The notes: generated by a model not told the origin, from the letters alone. A DNA stretch of 53,030 nucleotides from Phaeobacter italicus (GCF_001258055.1 NZ_CVRM01000006.1:1-53030); one strand, 5' to 3'; positions 7,909 through 16,214 are shown, counted from the first letter of the stretch. A program made the numbers and translations.

Positions 7909-8871
7909 TCAGACCGCGGGTTGTTCCGGCGCGATGGGCGGATCCTTGAGCAGCAGCACTTCGCGATCCGCGGCGGCTTGTCTCAGCTGGATCTGGCGTT
8001 CGCGCAGGATCACAAACAATCCGGCGGCGATGGTGATCAGGATCCCCAGAGCGGCGAGGCCGTTTGGCAGCTCGTCAAAGATCCACAGGCCGATCAGGGC
8101 CGCGACGGGGATTTCCAGATACTGCATGGAGGCAAGGGTGGCGGCGGGGGCGTAACGCAGGCTCCATGTCATCAGGAGATGAGCCGCCGTGCCAAGAAGG
8201 CCAATGGCCGCCAGAAGGGCCCATTGATCTGCGGTGGGGGAAACGATGGCAAGGATCGGCAGATCCGTCGCCGCGCCCACGGCAAAGACAGGTGCGAGCA
8301 GACCGCAGGCCATCGAGCCCGAGACCGCCTGCAGGCTGATCGGGTCGGTGTCCTTGGCGATCTGGCGGGTGACCAGCATGAAGAAGGCAAAGATCACCGC
8401 CACCATCAGTGGCCAGAGCGCGTGCCAGCCGACGGCCACAAAGCTGGGCTGGATCACCAGAAGCGTGCCACCAAAACCGACGATGCAGGCCAGCAGGCGC
8501 ACCATGCCGACCTCTTCGCCCAGAATGAATTTGCCGAGAAACAGCATGATGAAGGGCATCACGAAGGCAATCGCAACGGCATCTGCGAGGGGCAGATACT
8601 TGAGACCGGTGAACATCGCGCCGATGCCCGCAATATGCAAGAGCGTGCGCACGAAGGTCAGCCGCAACACCCGGCCCTGCATGCGCCAGACGCGGCCAGT
8701 GGCGAGGATGAGCGGCGCCAGCAACAGAACCTGCGCGGCAAAACGGACCAACAGCAGCTGACCCAGAGGGATATGCGCCCCAAGAAGTTTGGCCACCGCA
8801 TCCCCCATCGGGGCGGTGATACAGAAACCAAGCATCAGGAGGATGCCAAGGGAGGGGCGATCATGTGTCAT
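7909..8871 (-). CDS. EamA/DMT family transporter
   Basis: The 320-residue inner-membrane protein has about ten hydrophobic segments in two homologous halves, the usual drug/metabolite transporter layout. Typical elements are the end of helix 3-4 GLKYLPLADAVAIAFVMPF and, in the second half, SLRYAPAATLASMQYLEIPVAALIG. A 45-residue polar tail follows the last helix. The substrate cannot be predicted. It lies downstream of sdaA on the same strand, separated by a stem-loop. Confidence 0.88.
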   Translation of the reverse strand: MTHDRPSLGILLMLGFCITAPMGDAVAKLLGAHIPLGQLLLVRFAAQVLLLAPLILATGRVWRMQGRVLRLTFVRTLLHIAGIGAMFTGLKYLPLADAVAIAFVMPFIMLFLGKFILGEEVGMVRLLACIVGFGGTLLVIQPSFVAVGWHALWPLMVAVIFAFFMLVTRQIAKDTDPISLQAVSGSMACGLLAPVFAVGAATDLPILAIVSPTADQWALLAAIGLLGTAAHLLMTWSLRYAPAATLASMQYLEIPVAALIGLWIFDELPNGLAALGILITIAAGLFVILRERQIQLRQAAADREVLLLKDPPIAPEQPAV

Positions 8872-8964
8872 TGCGCCACGCTAGGGCGCTGGCGGGTGTG
8901 GTGCAAGCTGGAGTTGCGGGGAGCGGAGGAACGTTGCGTTCATCGGGCGTGTCGAACGCCGGGC

Positions 8965-8988
8965 AGGAAGGCGCATTTGCGCCTTCCT
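8965..8988 (-). terminator. Stem-loop after sdaA
   Basis: AGGAAGGCGC and GCGCCTTCCT form a perfect 10-base stem with loop ATTT, 34 bases after the sdaA stop. No T-run follows on the minus strand, so it may be a U-tract-poor terminator or an mRNA 3' end stabiliser. Confidence 0.55.
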
Positions 8989-9021
8989 CAGGTCACGTCA
9001 GGTTCTGACAGGTCGTCGACC

Positions 9022-10395
9022 TCAGCAGTTGGGTACGTTCACGGCCAGACCGCCAAGCGAGGTTTCCTTGTACTTGTCGTGCATGTCGGCACCGGTCTGG
9101 CGCATGGTCTCGATGCAGGCGTCCAGTGGCACAAAGTGCTGGCCGTCGCCGCGCAGGGCGAGCGATGCGGCAGAGACCGCCTTGATCGCCGCCAGGCCGT
9201 TGCGTTCGATGCAGGGGACCTGCACCAGACCCTTCACGGGGTCGCAGGTCATGCCGAGGTGGTGCTCCAGTGCGATCTCAGCCGCGTTTTCCACCTGTTC
9301 AGGCGTGCCGCCCATCACCGCGCAGAGACCGGCGGCAGACATCGCGGAGGCCGAGCCGACCTCTGCCTGGCAACCTGCCTCGGCGCCGGAGATCGACGCG
9401 TTGTATTTTACAAGACCGGCGATGGCGGCGGCGGTCAGCAGGAAGTCCTCGACGTGGCTTTCCGAGGCGCCCGGCACATGGTCAAGGTAGTAGCGGATCA
9501 CTGCAGGCAGGGTGCCTGCCGCGCCATTGGTCGGCGCGGTGACGACCTGACCGCCGGCCGCGTTTTCCTCGTTCACGGCCATCGCGTAGACGCTCATCCA
9601 GTCGTTGATCGTGTGCGGGGCGTTGATGTTCATGCCGCGCTCTGCGAGCAGGGCATCATGGATGCCTTTGGCGCGGCGGCGCACGTTCAGGCCACCGGGC
9701 AGGATGCCGTCGCGCGACAGACCGCGGTTGATGCAGTCGTTCATCACCTGCCAGATACGCGCGGTCCCTTTGGCAAGGCTTTCGGGACAGCCGCGTGCGA
9801 TTTCGTTGGCGCGCTTCATGTCGGCGATGGACTTGCCGCTGGATTTCGCCATCTCCAGCATTTCGGCTGCGGATTTGAAGGGGAAGGGCACCGGGTCGCC
9901 TTCGTCGGTGGCCTTGCCTGCGGCGAGTTCTTCCTCGGTCACGACAAAACCGCCGCCGATGGAATAGAACACCTGACGCAGGGTGACGTCGCCCTGGGCG
10001 TCGGTTGCCATCAGGATCATGCCATTTGCGTGGCCCGGCAGCGCGTGATCGTAGTCAAAGATCATGTCGGCCTTGGGGTCGAAGTGCAGCTCGCCCAGAC
10101 CTTCGGGGTGCATTTTGTGGGTTTTGTCCAGCTCTGCCAGAAAGGCCTCTGCCTTTTCGTCGTCGTAGTCCTCGGGCACAAAGCCGCCGAGACCCAGGAT
10201 GGTGGCGCGGTCGGTGGCGTGGCCGACGCCAGTGAAGGCGAGCGAGCCGTGCAGCGAGGCGCGCAATCCGTGGAATTCAAACGGTGAGGCGCGCATCATG
10301 TCGAGGAACCGCGCGGCGGCCACCATCGGCCCCATGGTGTGGGAGGACGACGGGCCGATGCCCACTTTGAACATGTCAAAAACGGAGAGGAACAT
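9022..10395 (-). CDS. sdaA: L-serine ammonia-lyase, single-chain iron-sulfur type
   Basis: The enzyme deaminates L-serine to pyruvate and ammonia with a [4Fe-4S] cluster. At 457 residues it is full length for the fused alpha/beta form. The beta-type N-terminus has GIGPSSSHTMGPM (12-24). The alpha part has TAPTNGAAGTLPAV and three conserved cysteine contexts for the cluster, GAEAGCQAEVGSA, HHLGMTCDPVKG and VQVPCIERN, plus the C-terminal Cys. Its start overlaps the stop of the upstream glutathione S-transferase by one base (TAATG), so the two are translationally coupled. The link between serine breakdown and the transferase is not understood. Confidence 0.95.
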   Translation of the reverse strand: MFLSVFDMFKVGIGPSSSHTMGPMVAAARFLDMMRASPFEFHGLRASLHGSLAFTGVGHATDRATILGLGGFVPEDYDDEKAEAFLAELDKTHKMHPEGLGELHFDPKADMIFDYDHALPGHANGMILMATDAQGDVTLRQVFYSIGGGFVVTEEELAAGKATDEGDPVPFPFKSAAEMLEMAKSSGKSIADMKRANEIARGCPESLAKGTARIWQVMNDCINRGLSRDGILPGGLNVRRRAKGIHDALLAERGMNINAPHTINDWMSVYAMAVNEENAAGGQVVTAPTNGAAGTLPAVIRYYLDHVPGASESHVEDFLLTAAAIAGLVKYNASISGAEAGCQAEVGSASAMSAAGLCAVMGGTPEQVENAAEIALEHHLGMTCDPVKGLVQVPCIERNGLAAIKAVSAASLALRGDGQHFVPLDACIETMRQTGADMHDKYKETSLGGLAVNVPNC

Positions 10396-11123
10396 TAGGT
10401 GGCTGATCCTTCTGAGGGATTTGCGTAAGAGGGCTGTGTGAACGGGGTGGGGCCGAGCCCCTCTGCCTGAGCGGCGGTTGCGGTGCTGGGGCGCTGTTCC
10501 AGCTGTGCCAGCGCCGCCGCGAGGGCGGGTGTTGCGGTGATGTCAAACCAGCTGCGATCCCACGTGCTGGGATAAAGTGCCATCCAGCGCATCATGCAGG
10601 CAAGATACAGCAGCGGCGCAGTGGGCGTGAGGCCATCCTCGGCGTCCCGCCAAAGAAGGTCGGGATTGGCGGTGCACTCACGATCGATGTTTTCCAGATG
10701 CACCTTCAGGCGGGCGCAAATGCCGTCTTGCAGCGCGGTCTGTTGGGTAGGGTCGCTGCCGATGTATTTGTCCGGATAGAACAGGATCCGCAGATCGGCG
10801 TGAACCGTGTTGGAAAGGTGAAACAGCCACTTGAGCGCATGGGCGCGGCGGGGGCTGTCCGGGGTCGGCATGAGGCCTGCCTCTGGGTGGCGGTCGGCCA
10901 GCCACAGCAGGATCGCGGCCGTTTCAAAGATCGCCCCGTCTGGGGTTTCCAGAACCGGGATCAGACCTGCCGGATTGAGCGCCCTGTAGGCGGCTGACTT
11001 ATGCGCAGCTGCGCGCCGATCGACCAAAGCGGTCTGATAGGGCTGGCCCATCTCTTCCAACGCGAGCCGGATCACCAGCGAGGCGTTGTCGGGGGCATAG
11101 TGCAGGCGGTAGCTGTCCATCAT
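10395..11123 (-). CDS. Glutathione S-transferase family protein
   Basis: The 242-residue cytosolic protein has a thioredoxin-like N-terminal domain (about 1-80) with the cis-proline and glutathione contacts ALNPAGLIPVLETPDG and IFETAAILLWLADR, then an all-helical C-terminal domain. The substrate is unknown. Two adjacent ATGs start the frame and either may be used. It overlaps sdaA by one base. No ribosome binding site is visible, and a promoter-like pair TTACCC-N16-TAGAAT would put transcription start at the ATG, so the message may be leaderless. Confidence 0.9.
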   Translation of the reverse strand: MMDSYRLHYAPDNASLVIRLALEEMGQPYQTALVDRRAAAHKSAAYRALNPAGLIPVLETPDGAIFETAAILLWLADRHPEAGLMPTPDSPRRAHALKWLFHLSNTVHADLRILFYPDKYIGSDPTQQTALQDGICARLKVHLENIDRECTANPDLLWRDAEDGLTPTAPLLYLACMMRWMALYPSTWDRSWFDITATPALAAALAQLEQRPSTATAAQAEGLGPTPFTQPSYANPSEGSAT

Positions 11124-11162
11124 GGAACCATTCTAAGGTGTCTGATGGCAGGGGTAACGCCC

Positions 11163-11187
11163 GTTTCCGACGTTTCCAATAGGAAAC
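11163..11187 (-). promoter_or_regulatory. GTTTCC half-site array upstream of GST-sdaA
   Basis: GTTTCC occurs at 11163 and 11172, and GGAAAC at 11182, so the last two form a dyad GTTTCC-AATA-GGAAAC and the first adds a third half-site 9 bases away. The array lies 40-64 bases before the transferase start and just upstream of a possible promoter (TTACCC complement at 11152-11157, TAGAAT complement at 11130-11135). It is a candidate operator; the cognate regulator is unknown. Confidence 0.45.
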
Positions 11188-11242
11188 ACGCATTCTGGCT
11201 GCCCCCGGCGCCAATTTGCCGGAGGAGCCTGGGTTTGCAGCC

Positions 11243-12922
11243 TCAGACCGCAGGGGGCGCCTTGGTGGCGGCGGGTTGCGTCGGTCCGAAGGTTTCAAAG
11301 TGGATCCGCCCTGGTGCGATGCCGGATGCCTCAAGCTGTTGGCGCAGGCTGCCGATCATTGCGGCCGGTCCACAAAGCATGAAATCCGCCTCAGTTGCCC
11401 CATCGAGCGTGAGCAGCTCTGCTGCGGTGATCCTGCCGTGGTGGTCATAATCGTGCCCCAGTCTGTCGGAGGGGTCGGGATCGCTGAAATAGCGCAGCTG
11501 GCGGGCATTGGGGGCGGATGCGATCAGCGCGGCAACTTCGTTTCGCAGGGCGTGGTGGCGTCGATTGCGCGTCCCGTGGATATAGCAGACCGGGCGGTCG
11601 GGCTGTTGCGCGAGGGTTTCGTGCAGCATGGCGACCATAGGGGTGAGGCCGACGCCTGCACTGACCAGGAACAGCGGGCGTTCTGACACTGGGCGGGTGA
11701 AATCGCCGGAGGGTTTGCCAACGCGCAGGGTGTCACCGGCTTTGAGGGTGTCGTGCAGCAGGCGAGAGACCTGGCCTTGGGGTTCGCGTTTGATCGACAG
11801 CCGGTAGTGCCCGCTGGCATCCGACGCGCCAGAGAGCGAATAGCTGCGGCTGGCCGGGATGTACTGGCCCTCGATGTCCACCTCGACAGGCAGATGTTGC
11901 CCGGCCTTGAAGGGCGGCAGCGGCTTGCCATCCTTTGCGCCCAGATAAAAGGAGGTGATTTCAGGCGTTTCCTCCTCGCGGCGCAGGACCTGCAGCGCGC
12001 GGGTGCTGGTGATCCCGCCGGACCAGCGCAGGGACAGGGCATTGGGCCGTTCCACCACGGCGTCGATGTCCACCTCGATCATGCGCCAGGCGGCGGGGTC
12101 GTGGCTGTTTTCCGGGCGCCAGTTGACATGGGCGCGCCCGCTCACATGCAGCAGGCTGCCGGTTTCAAAGTCGACAAAAACGAGACCCACCCGTTCGTCG
12201 GTCAGGATATTGCCGATGGTGTTGAAGAAGTTGTTGCCAGAGTAGTCCGGAATGGCGAGCCGGGTGGGGCTGGCGACATGCACAAAACCCGGCGCGCCGC
12301 CCCGGTGTGACGCATCATAGCCGCGCGACGGCACGTCTGCGCCCTTTTGATGGCCGGAGCCGATGAACAGCGTGTCGGCGCGGCTGATCTGTCTGATCTG
12401 TGCGCTGCGCAAGGTGGCGCTGTGCCGGACCGGTTTTGGCGCGGCAGCGACCCGCCGCCAGCTGCGTTCGTGGATATACTGCGGACAGTTGCCAAAGGTC
12501 TGGCGGATGTCGATGCCGTAGCCTGCCGTGGTCTTGCGGATATGACCGCTGAAGCGGTTGCGGCGGCGACTGTGCAATTCGATCCCGACCACGCCAATGT
12601 CCGTGCCTGCCTCAAAGGCGGCTGCGAGCGGATCTGCGGGGGCGATATGGGTGTCGAGAGATAAGGATTTGGCATTGGGCGAAGTGATGAAGCCCTCGGC
12701 CCCATCGACCAGCGTGACCCAGGTCTGGCCCGCGGCATCGGCGCCAGCCATGACGAGGAACGGCAGGGAGGTATAGAAATCGCGGTGCTGGGCAGGCATG
12801 TGGTCGCGGATGAAGCCACCGGCCCAGGCCGCCACATTCCCGGCACCGGCGCGTGCCTGCGCCTCCAGTTCCCCGGCGTGAAAGGGATTGGGGGGCTGGG
12901 TCACATTCAGGGCCTTGTCCAT
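11243..12922 (-). CDS. Pyridoxamine-oxidase-like split barrel fused to ferredoxin-reductase domain
   Basis: The 559-residue protein combines two modules. The N-terminal part (about 1-300) resembles the pyridoxamine 5'-phosphate oxidase-like flavin split barrel (SLPFLVMAGADAAGQTW; FFNTIGNILTDERVGLVFVD). The C-terminal part is a ferredoxin-NADP reductase type FAD/NAD module with SRSYSLSG for FAD, VSAGVGLTPMVAML for NAD(P), and CGPAAMI near the end. Many relatives continue into a plant-type [2Fe-2S] domain; this one stops soon after HFETFG. ATG 12922 has AGGAG 8 bases upstream and is preferred to the longer frame. It is probably a flavoenzyme oxidoreductase of unknown substrate, downstream of a GST gene. 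Confidence 0.85.
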   Translation of the reverse strand: MDKALNVTQPPNPFHAGELEAQARAGAGNVAAWAGGFIRDHMPAQHRDFYTSLPFLVMAGADAAGQTWVTLVDGAEGFITSPNAKSLSLDTHIAPADPLAAAFEAGTDIGVVGIELHSRRRNRFSGHIRKTTAGYGIDIRQTFGNCPQYIHERSWRRVAAAPKPVRHSATLRSAQIRQISRADTLFIGSGHQKGADVPSRGYDASHRGGAPGFVHVASPTRLAIPDYSGNNFFNTIGNILTDERVGLVFVDFETGSLLHVSGRAHVNWRPENSHDPAAWRMIEVDIDAVVERPNALSLRWSGGITSTRALQVLRREEETPEITSFYLGAKDGKPLPPFKAGQHLPVEVDIEGQYIPASRSYSLSGASDASGHYRLSIKREPQGQVSRLLHDTLKAGDTLRVGKPSGDFTRPVSERPLFLVSAGVGLTPMVAMLHETLAQQPDRPVCYIHGTRNRRHHALRNEVAALIASAPNARQLRYFSDPDPSDRLGHDYDHHGRITAAELLTLDGATEADFMLCGPAAMIGSLRQQLEASGIAPGRIHFETFGPTQPAATKAPPAV

Positions 12923-12942
12923 TGTCACGTCTCCTGTGGTTT

Positions 12943-12976
12943 GGGGAGTGTTGCGGGGTGGGGAGTGTTGTGGGGT
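12943..12976. repeat. Two tandem 17-base repeats
   Basis: GGGGAGTGTTGCGGGGT is followed directly by a second copy with one C-to-T change. The pair lies 20 bases before the start codon of the split-barrel/reductase gene, in its leader. Confidence 0.7.
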
Positions 12977-12981
12977 GGAGG

Positions 12982-13019
12982 CCCTGTGTCGGACCCAAAG
13001 GCGCGGGCCAGACACAGGG
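12982..13019. other. Strong stem-loop between GST and reductase genes
   Basis: CCCTGTGTC pairs perfectly with GACACAGGG, and the inner GG-A-CCC and GGG-CC segments extend the stem. A T-run (GCAGTTTTTG) follows only on the plus strand, whereas both flanking genes are on the minus strand. It may be a processing or attenuation structure in the minus-strand transcript, or a terminator facing the other way. Confidence 0.55.
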
Positions 13020-13051
13020 GCAGTTTTTGTTGTGGGGATGCCGGGGAAGGA

Positions 13052-13675
13052 TCAGGCCAGTTCCGGCACCTCGGATGCGACCATGGGGACAAAATTGTCC
13101 TCTGCTTCGATCCGGTTCAGCCAGGCGCGCAGATTGGGATAGGGGGCCAGATCCACGCCGCCTTCCGGTGCGTGTGCGATATAGCTGTAGCCTGCAATAT
13201 CCGCGATGGTGATGGTTTCGGCTGCGAGCCAGTTGCGGCCGTCCAGGTGGGTTTCCATCAGTTTGAACAGGTCATGTGATTTGGCGATGGCTGCTGCGTG
13301 ATCCAGCTGCGCGCCAAACAGAGTGACCAGGCGGGCAGAGCAGGGGCCGGAAAAGATGTTGTCGGCGGCAATGGTCAGCCAGCGCTGCACTTCTGCTGCG
13401 GTCTTTGGGTCTTCGGGCAACCAGTGCGACCCTTTTGCGTAGGTCTGGACCAGATAGACCAGAATGGCGTTGGAATCGGACAGGGTATAGCCGCTGTCGT
13501 CGATGGCGGGAACTTTTCCGAAGGGGCTGATCTTGAGGTATTCCGGGGCTTTGTGCGCACCATTGGCCATGTCGAGGTCAATGGTTTCATAAGGCAGGCC
13601 GAGAAAGGCCAGAATCAGTTCGACACGGTGGCAGTGGCCGGATTTTGGATTGCGGTAGAGTTTGATGGGGGTCAT
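13052..13675 (-). CDS. Glutathione S-transferase family protein
   Basis: The 207-residue protein starts with the thioredoxin-fold segment KLYRNPKSGHCHRVELIL and has the glutathione-binding ISPFGKVPAIDDSG and LSDSNAILVYL. The helical C-terminal domain carries TIADIAGYSYI, the N-capping/hydrophobic staple region of the family. The ATG at 13675 has AGGA 6 bases upstream and matches family starts. The LysR gene is divergent, with a 155-base shared promoter region, which suggests that the LysR protein controls this gene. Confidence 0.92.
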   Translation of the reverse strand: MTPIKLYRNPKSGHCHRVELILAFLGLPYETIDLDMANGAHKAPEYLKISPFGKVPAIDDSGYTLSDSNAILVYLVQTYAKGSHWLPEDPKTAAEVQRWLTIAADNIFSGPCSARLVTLFGAQLDHAAAIAKSHDLFKLMETHLDGRNWLAAETITIADIAGYSYIAHAPEGGVDLAPYPNLRAWLNRIEAEDNFVPMVASEVPELA

Positions 13676-13794
13676 GGGATGTCCTGTTCTTTGAGGTCTT
13701 TGGGTCAGCGTTGAAATTCGGCTGGGCCGCAATGTGGTGGCCCCTTGGTGATGGGGGAAAGGTAGTTTGCCCCGATCTGCGAATGAATATACTG

Positions 13795-13819
13795 TTTGCG
13801 AAAGGCATTATTTCGCGAA
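13795..13819. promoter_or_regulatory. Inverted repeat in GST-lysR promoter region
   Basis: TTTGCGAAA and TTTCGCGAA are complementary at 8 of 9 positions with a 7-base spacer. The dyad ends 11 bases before the LysR start and lies 120 bases from the divergent GST. LysR-type regulators often bind such dyads near their own promoter, so autoregulation is a reasonable inference. Confidence 0.45.
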
Positions 13820-13830
13820 GTGATGGTAAT

Positions 13831-14727
13831 ATGGATCGATTGCAGAGCCTCGAGGTGTTTGTTGCGGTGGCCGAGGCGGAGAGTTTTGCCGCCGGGGCGC
13901 GGCGGATGGGGTTGAGTGCTCCGTCGGCGACGCGCGGGGTGAATGCGCTGGAGGCGCGGTTGGGCGCACGCCTGTTTACCCGCACCACCCGCAGCGTGCG
14001 TCTGACTGATGTGGGACGCCGCTATCTTGAGGATGCCCGCCACATTCTGGCGCAGATGCAGGCGGCAGATGATGCCGCAACCGGCGCGGCCTCCAATCCG
14101 GTTGGTCAGCTGCGCATTACCTGCCCGAATGAGTTCGGCCGCATCTATGTAACACCGATCCTGACCGAGTTTCTGGACACCTATGCAGGTGTCAGCGCCG
14201 AGGTGGTCATGGTGGACCGGATTGTGAACATGGTGGAGGAGGGGTTTGATCTGGCGGTGCGCATCGGAGAGCTGCCTTCCTCGGGGCTGACGGCTGTGCG
14301 GGTGGGGCAGGTGCATCGGGTGGTCTGTGGATCGCCTGCGTATCTTGCGGCGGCGGGGACGCCCCTGACCCCGGCTGATCTGTTGCAGCACAAGGTGGTG
14401 TCTGCCTCGCCCATCAGCCCGGTCTCAGAATGGCGCTTTGGCGGCGAGCTGCGCGATGTGGTGCGGCTGCGCCCGCGTCTTGCGGTGACAAGTGTTGCGG
14501 CGGCGATCGAGGTGGCGCGCCGGGATTGGGGGTTGTGCCGGGTTTTGTCCTATCAGGTCGGGCCGGATCTGGAGGCTGGCCGATTGGTGCGGGTCTTGCA
14601 GGATCACGAACCGGCGGCGCTGCCCATTCATCTGGTCCATGCAGAGGGGCGGCGGGCGCCTGCCAAGGTGCGGGCCTTTATCGATTTTGCCAAGGCGCGG
14701 CTGCAGTCGGTGGCGGTGTTGCGCTAG
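13831..14727 (+). CDS. LysR family transcriptional regulator
   Basis: The 298-residue protein has the LysR winged helix-turn-helix at residues 1-60 (LEVFVAVAEAESFAAGARRM and SATRGVNALEARLGARLFTR) and an effector-binding periplasmic-binding-like domain (about 90-295) with DLAVRIGELP, typical of the group that often controls GST or quinone/aldehyde-detoxification genes. The ATG at 13831 fits the family start; the longer upstream frame would place about 40 extra residues before the HTH. It is divergent from the GST gene. Confidence 0.93.
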   Translation: MDRLQSLEVFVAVAEAESFAAGARRMGLSAPSATRGVNALEARLGARLFTRTTRSVRLTDVGRRYLEDARHILAQMQAADDAATGAASNPVGQLRITCPNEFGRIYVTPILTEFLDTYAGVSAEVVMVDRIVNMVEEGFDLAVRIGELPSSGLTAVRVGQVHRVVCGSPAYLAAAGTPLTPADLLQHKVVSASPISPVSEWRFGGELRDVVRLRPRLAVTSVAAAIEVARRDWGLCRVLSYQVGPDLEAGRLVRVLQDHEPAALPIHLVHAEGRRAPAKVRAFIDFAKARLQSVAVLR

Positions 14728-14760
14728 GGACAGGATGCCAGATCAATGCATCCTGACCCT
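14726..14760. repeat. Palindromic interspersed element after lysR
   Basis: AGGGACAGGATGC and GCATCCTGACCCT pair except for one central mismatch, with a 9-base loop, and the element begins within the LysR stop codon. One arm recurs inverted and exact over 14 bases after xseA (31723-31736), and a degenerate arm lies after rpiA near 15750. It may act as a 3' end structure for the LysR message. Confidence 0.6.
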
Positions 14761-14936
14761 GGGGGCTGTGCGACAGAAGCGGCGAGGCGGAGGGGAAAGT
14801 TCGTCGCCGCGGCGCAAATCTGGCGCAAAAGCCCTGAACCTGCAGGTGCTTGCGCTGTTCCATCTCGCACGATGCACCGAAGTGGCCTATAGGTAAGCCA
14901 AGGGAGCCCATGCCCATCTATCCACGGAGACCTGCC

Positions 14937-15725
14937 ATGACCGGAGAGCTGTCGCCCATCGACAAGGCCAAATTTGTCGCTGCCAAACGTGCGGCGGAAA
15001 TGGTTGAGGATGGTATGCGGGTTGGCCTGGGGACCGGATCAACGGCCGCCTGGCTGGTGCGGTGCCTGGGGGAGATGGTGCGCAGCGAAGGTCTGCGTAT
15101 CAAGGGGGTGCCGACCTCGACCCGGACGGCAGAGCTGGCGCGCGAGGTCGGGATTGATATCATCTCTCTGGATGAAGCCAAATGGCTGGATCTGACCATT
15201 GATGGTGCTGACGAATTTGACGGGGATCTGAACCTCATCAAGGGTGGTGGCGGTGCGTTGTTGCAGGAAAAGATTGTCGCCACCGCCTCGGACCGGATGG
15301 TGGTCATTGCCGACAAGGCCAAGGAAGTCGAAACCCTTGGGGCGTTTCCGCTGCCGGTCGAGGTGATCCCCTTTGGCTGGCAGACCACGCAGGCGCTGGT
15401 GGAAGAGACGCTGGTTGCGATGAATGTGATGGGGCGCAAGACCACGCTGCGCATGAATGGCGATGCCGCCTTTGTGACGGATGAGGGCAACCACATCCTT
15501 GATCTGCACCTCAATCGCATCGGCAACGCCCGCCAATTGGCGCTGGTGATGAACCAGATCCCCGGCGTGGTCGAAAATGGCCTGTTCATCGATATCTGCG
15601 ATACCGTTGTGGTGGGCTATGGTGATGGCAAGGTCGAAGTGCGCGACATCAACGAGGGCACGATTGAAACTGACCGGCTGGAGTTCATGGAAAGCGACAA
15701 TCTGTTTGCAGATCTTGGCGACTGA
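14937..15725 (+). CDS. rpiA: Ribose-5-phosphate isomerase A
   Basis: RpiA interconverts ribose 5-phosphate and ribulose 5-phosphate in the non-oxidative pentose phosphate pathway. The 262-residue protein has the phosphate-binding GLGTGSTAAW (30-39), the catalytic DGADEFD and KGGGGALLQEKI. The family is usually about 220-260 residues, so the length is normal to slightly long. The ATG at 14937 has GGAGA 6 bases upstream and is preferred over the upstream in-frame ATG at 14850. It is convergent with the PACE gene. Confidence 0.95.
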   Translation: MTGELSPIDKAKFVAAKRAAEMVEDGMRVGLGTGSTAAWLVRCLGEMVRSEGLRIKGVPTSTRTAELAREVGIDIISLDEAKWLDLTIDGADEFDGDLNLIKGGGGALLQEKIVATASDRMVVIADKAKEVETLGAFPLPVEVIPFGWQTTQALVEETLVAMNVMGRKTTLRMNGDAAFVTDEGNHILDLHLNRIGNARQLALVMNQIPGVVENGLFIDICDTVVVGYGDGKVEVRDINEGTIETDRLEFMESDNLFADLGD

Positions 15726-15766
15726 GCCGCCGCGCCTCGACGCTGCGCACTCAATGCATCCCGACC

Positions 15767-16192
15767 TTAACTCTCTTGCCATTCAGGCAGCGGAAACAGC
15801 CGGTCATAAGCCCAGTTAAAGACCAGCGCGTAAACCATGTAGAAGGCCGCAAAAGAGATATCGAGCACAAAGGCCTGCCAGAGGGTGATCTGCAGATACC
15901 AGGCAAAGAACGGCATCAGGACCACCAGAAGGCCCGCCTCGAACAGGATGGCGTGCAGGACGCGAACGGGCGGCGATTTCTGGGTAGACCCGCTGATCCG
16001 GCGCATGACGCGATCAAACAGCTCGTTATAGGCATAGTTCCAGACCGTGGCGAGGGTCGCCGCCACAATGGTGGCCACGCCGATTGCTTCAACCGGCATG
16101 TGAAACAGCCAGGCACCAAGGGGAATGATCAACAGCAGGGCCAGAATCTCAAAGCTGAGGGCGTGGCGGATACGGTCGAGGGGGGATCTCAT
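15767..16192 (-). CDS. PACE family efflux transporter
   Basis: The 141-residue inner-membrane protein has four helices formed by two bacterial transmembrane pair units. All four PACE motifs are present: RIRHALSFE (motif 1A), WNYAYNELFD (1B), RVLHAILFEAGL (2A) and YALVFNWAYD (2B). The conserved Glu in the first helix is present. The prototype AceI exports chlorhexidine and short diamines such as putrescine and cadaverine by proton antiport. The substrate here is unknown. Two perfect direct repeats lie upstream of its start. Confidence 0.9.
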   Translation of the reverse strand: MRSPLDRIRHALSFEILALLLIIPLGAWLFHMPVEAIGVATIVAATLATVWNYAYNELFDRVMRRISGSTQKSPPVRVLHAILFEAGLLVVLMPFFAWYLQITLWQAFVLDISFAAFYMVYALVFNWAYDRLFPLPEWQES

Positions 16193-16214
16193 GACGACCT
16201 TTCGATTTTTTCTG

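Noticed and set aside
7921-10287. A 788-residue plus-strand frame
   Set aside because: It runs antisense through both the DMT permease and sdaA, which are clear family members; it is a high-GC shadow.
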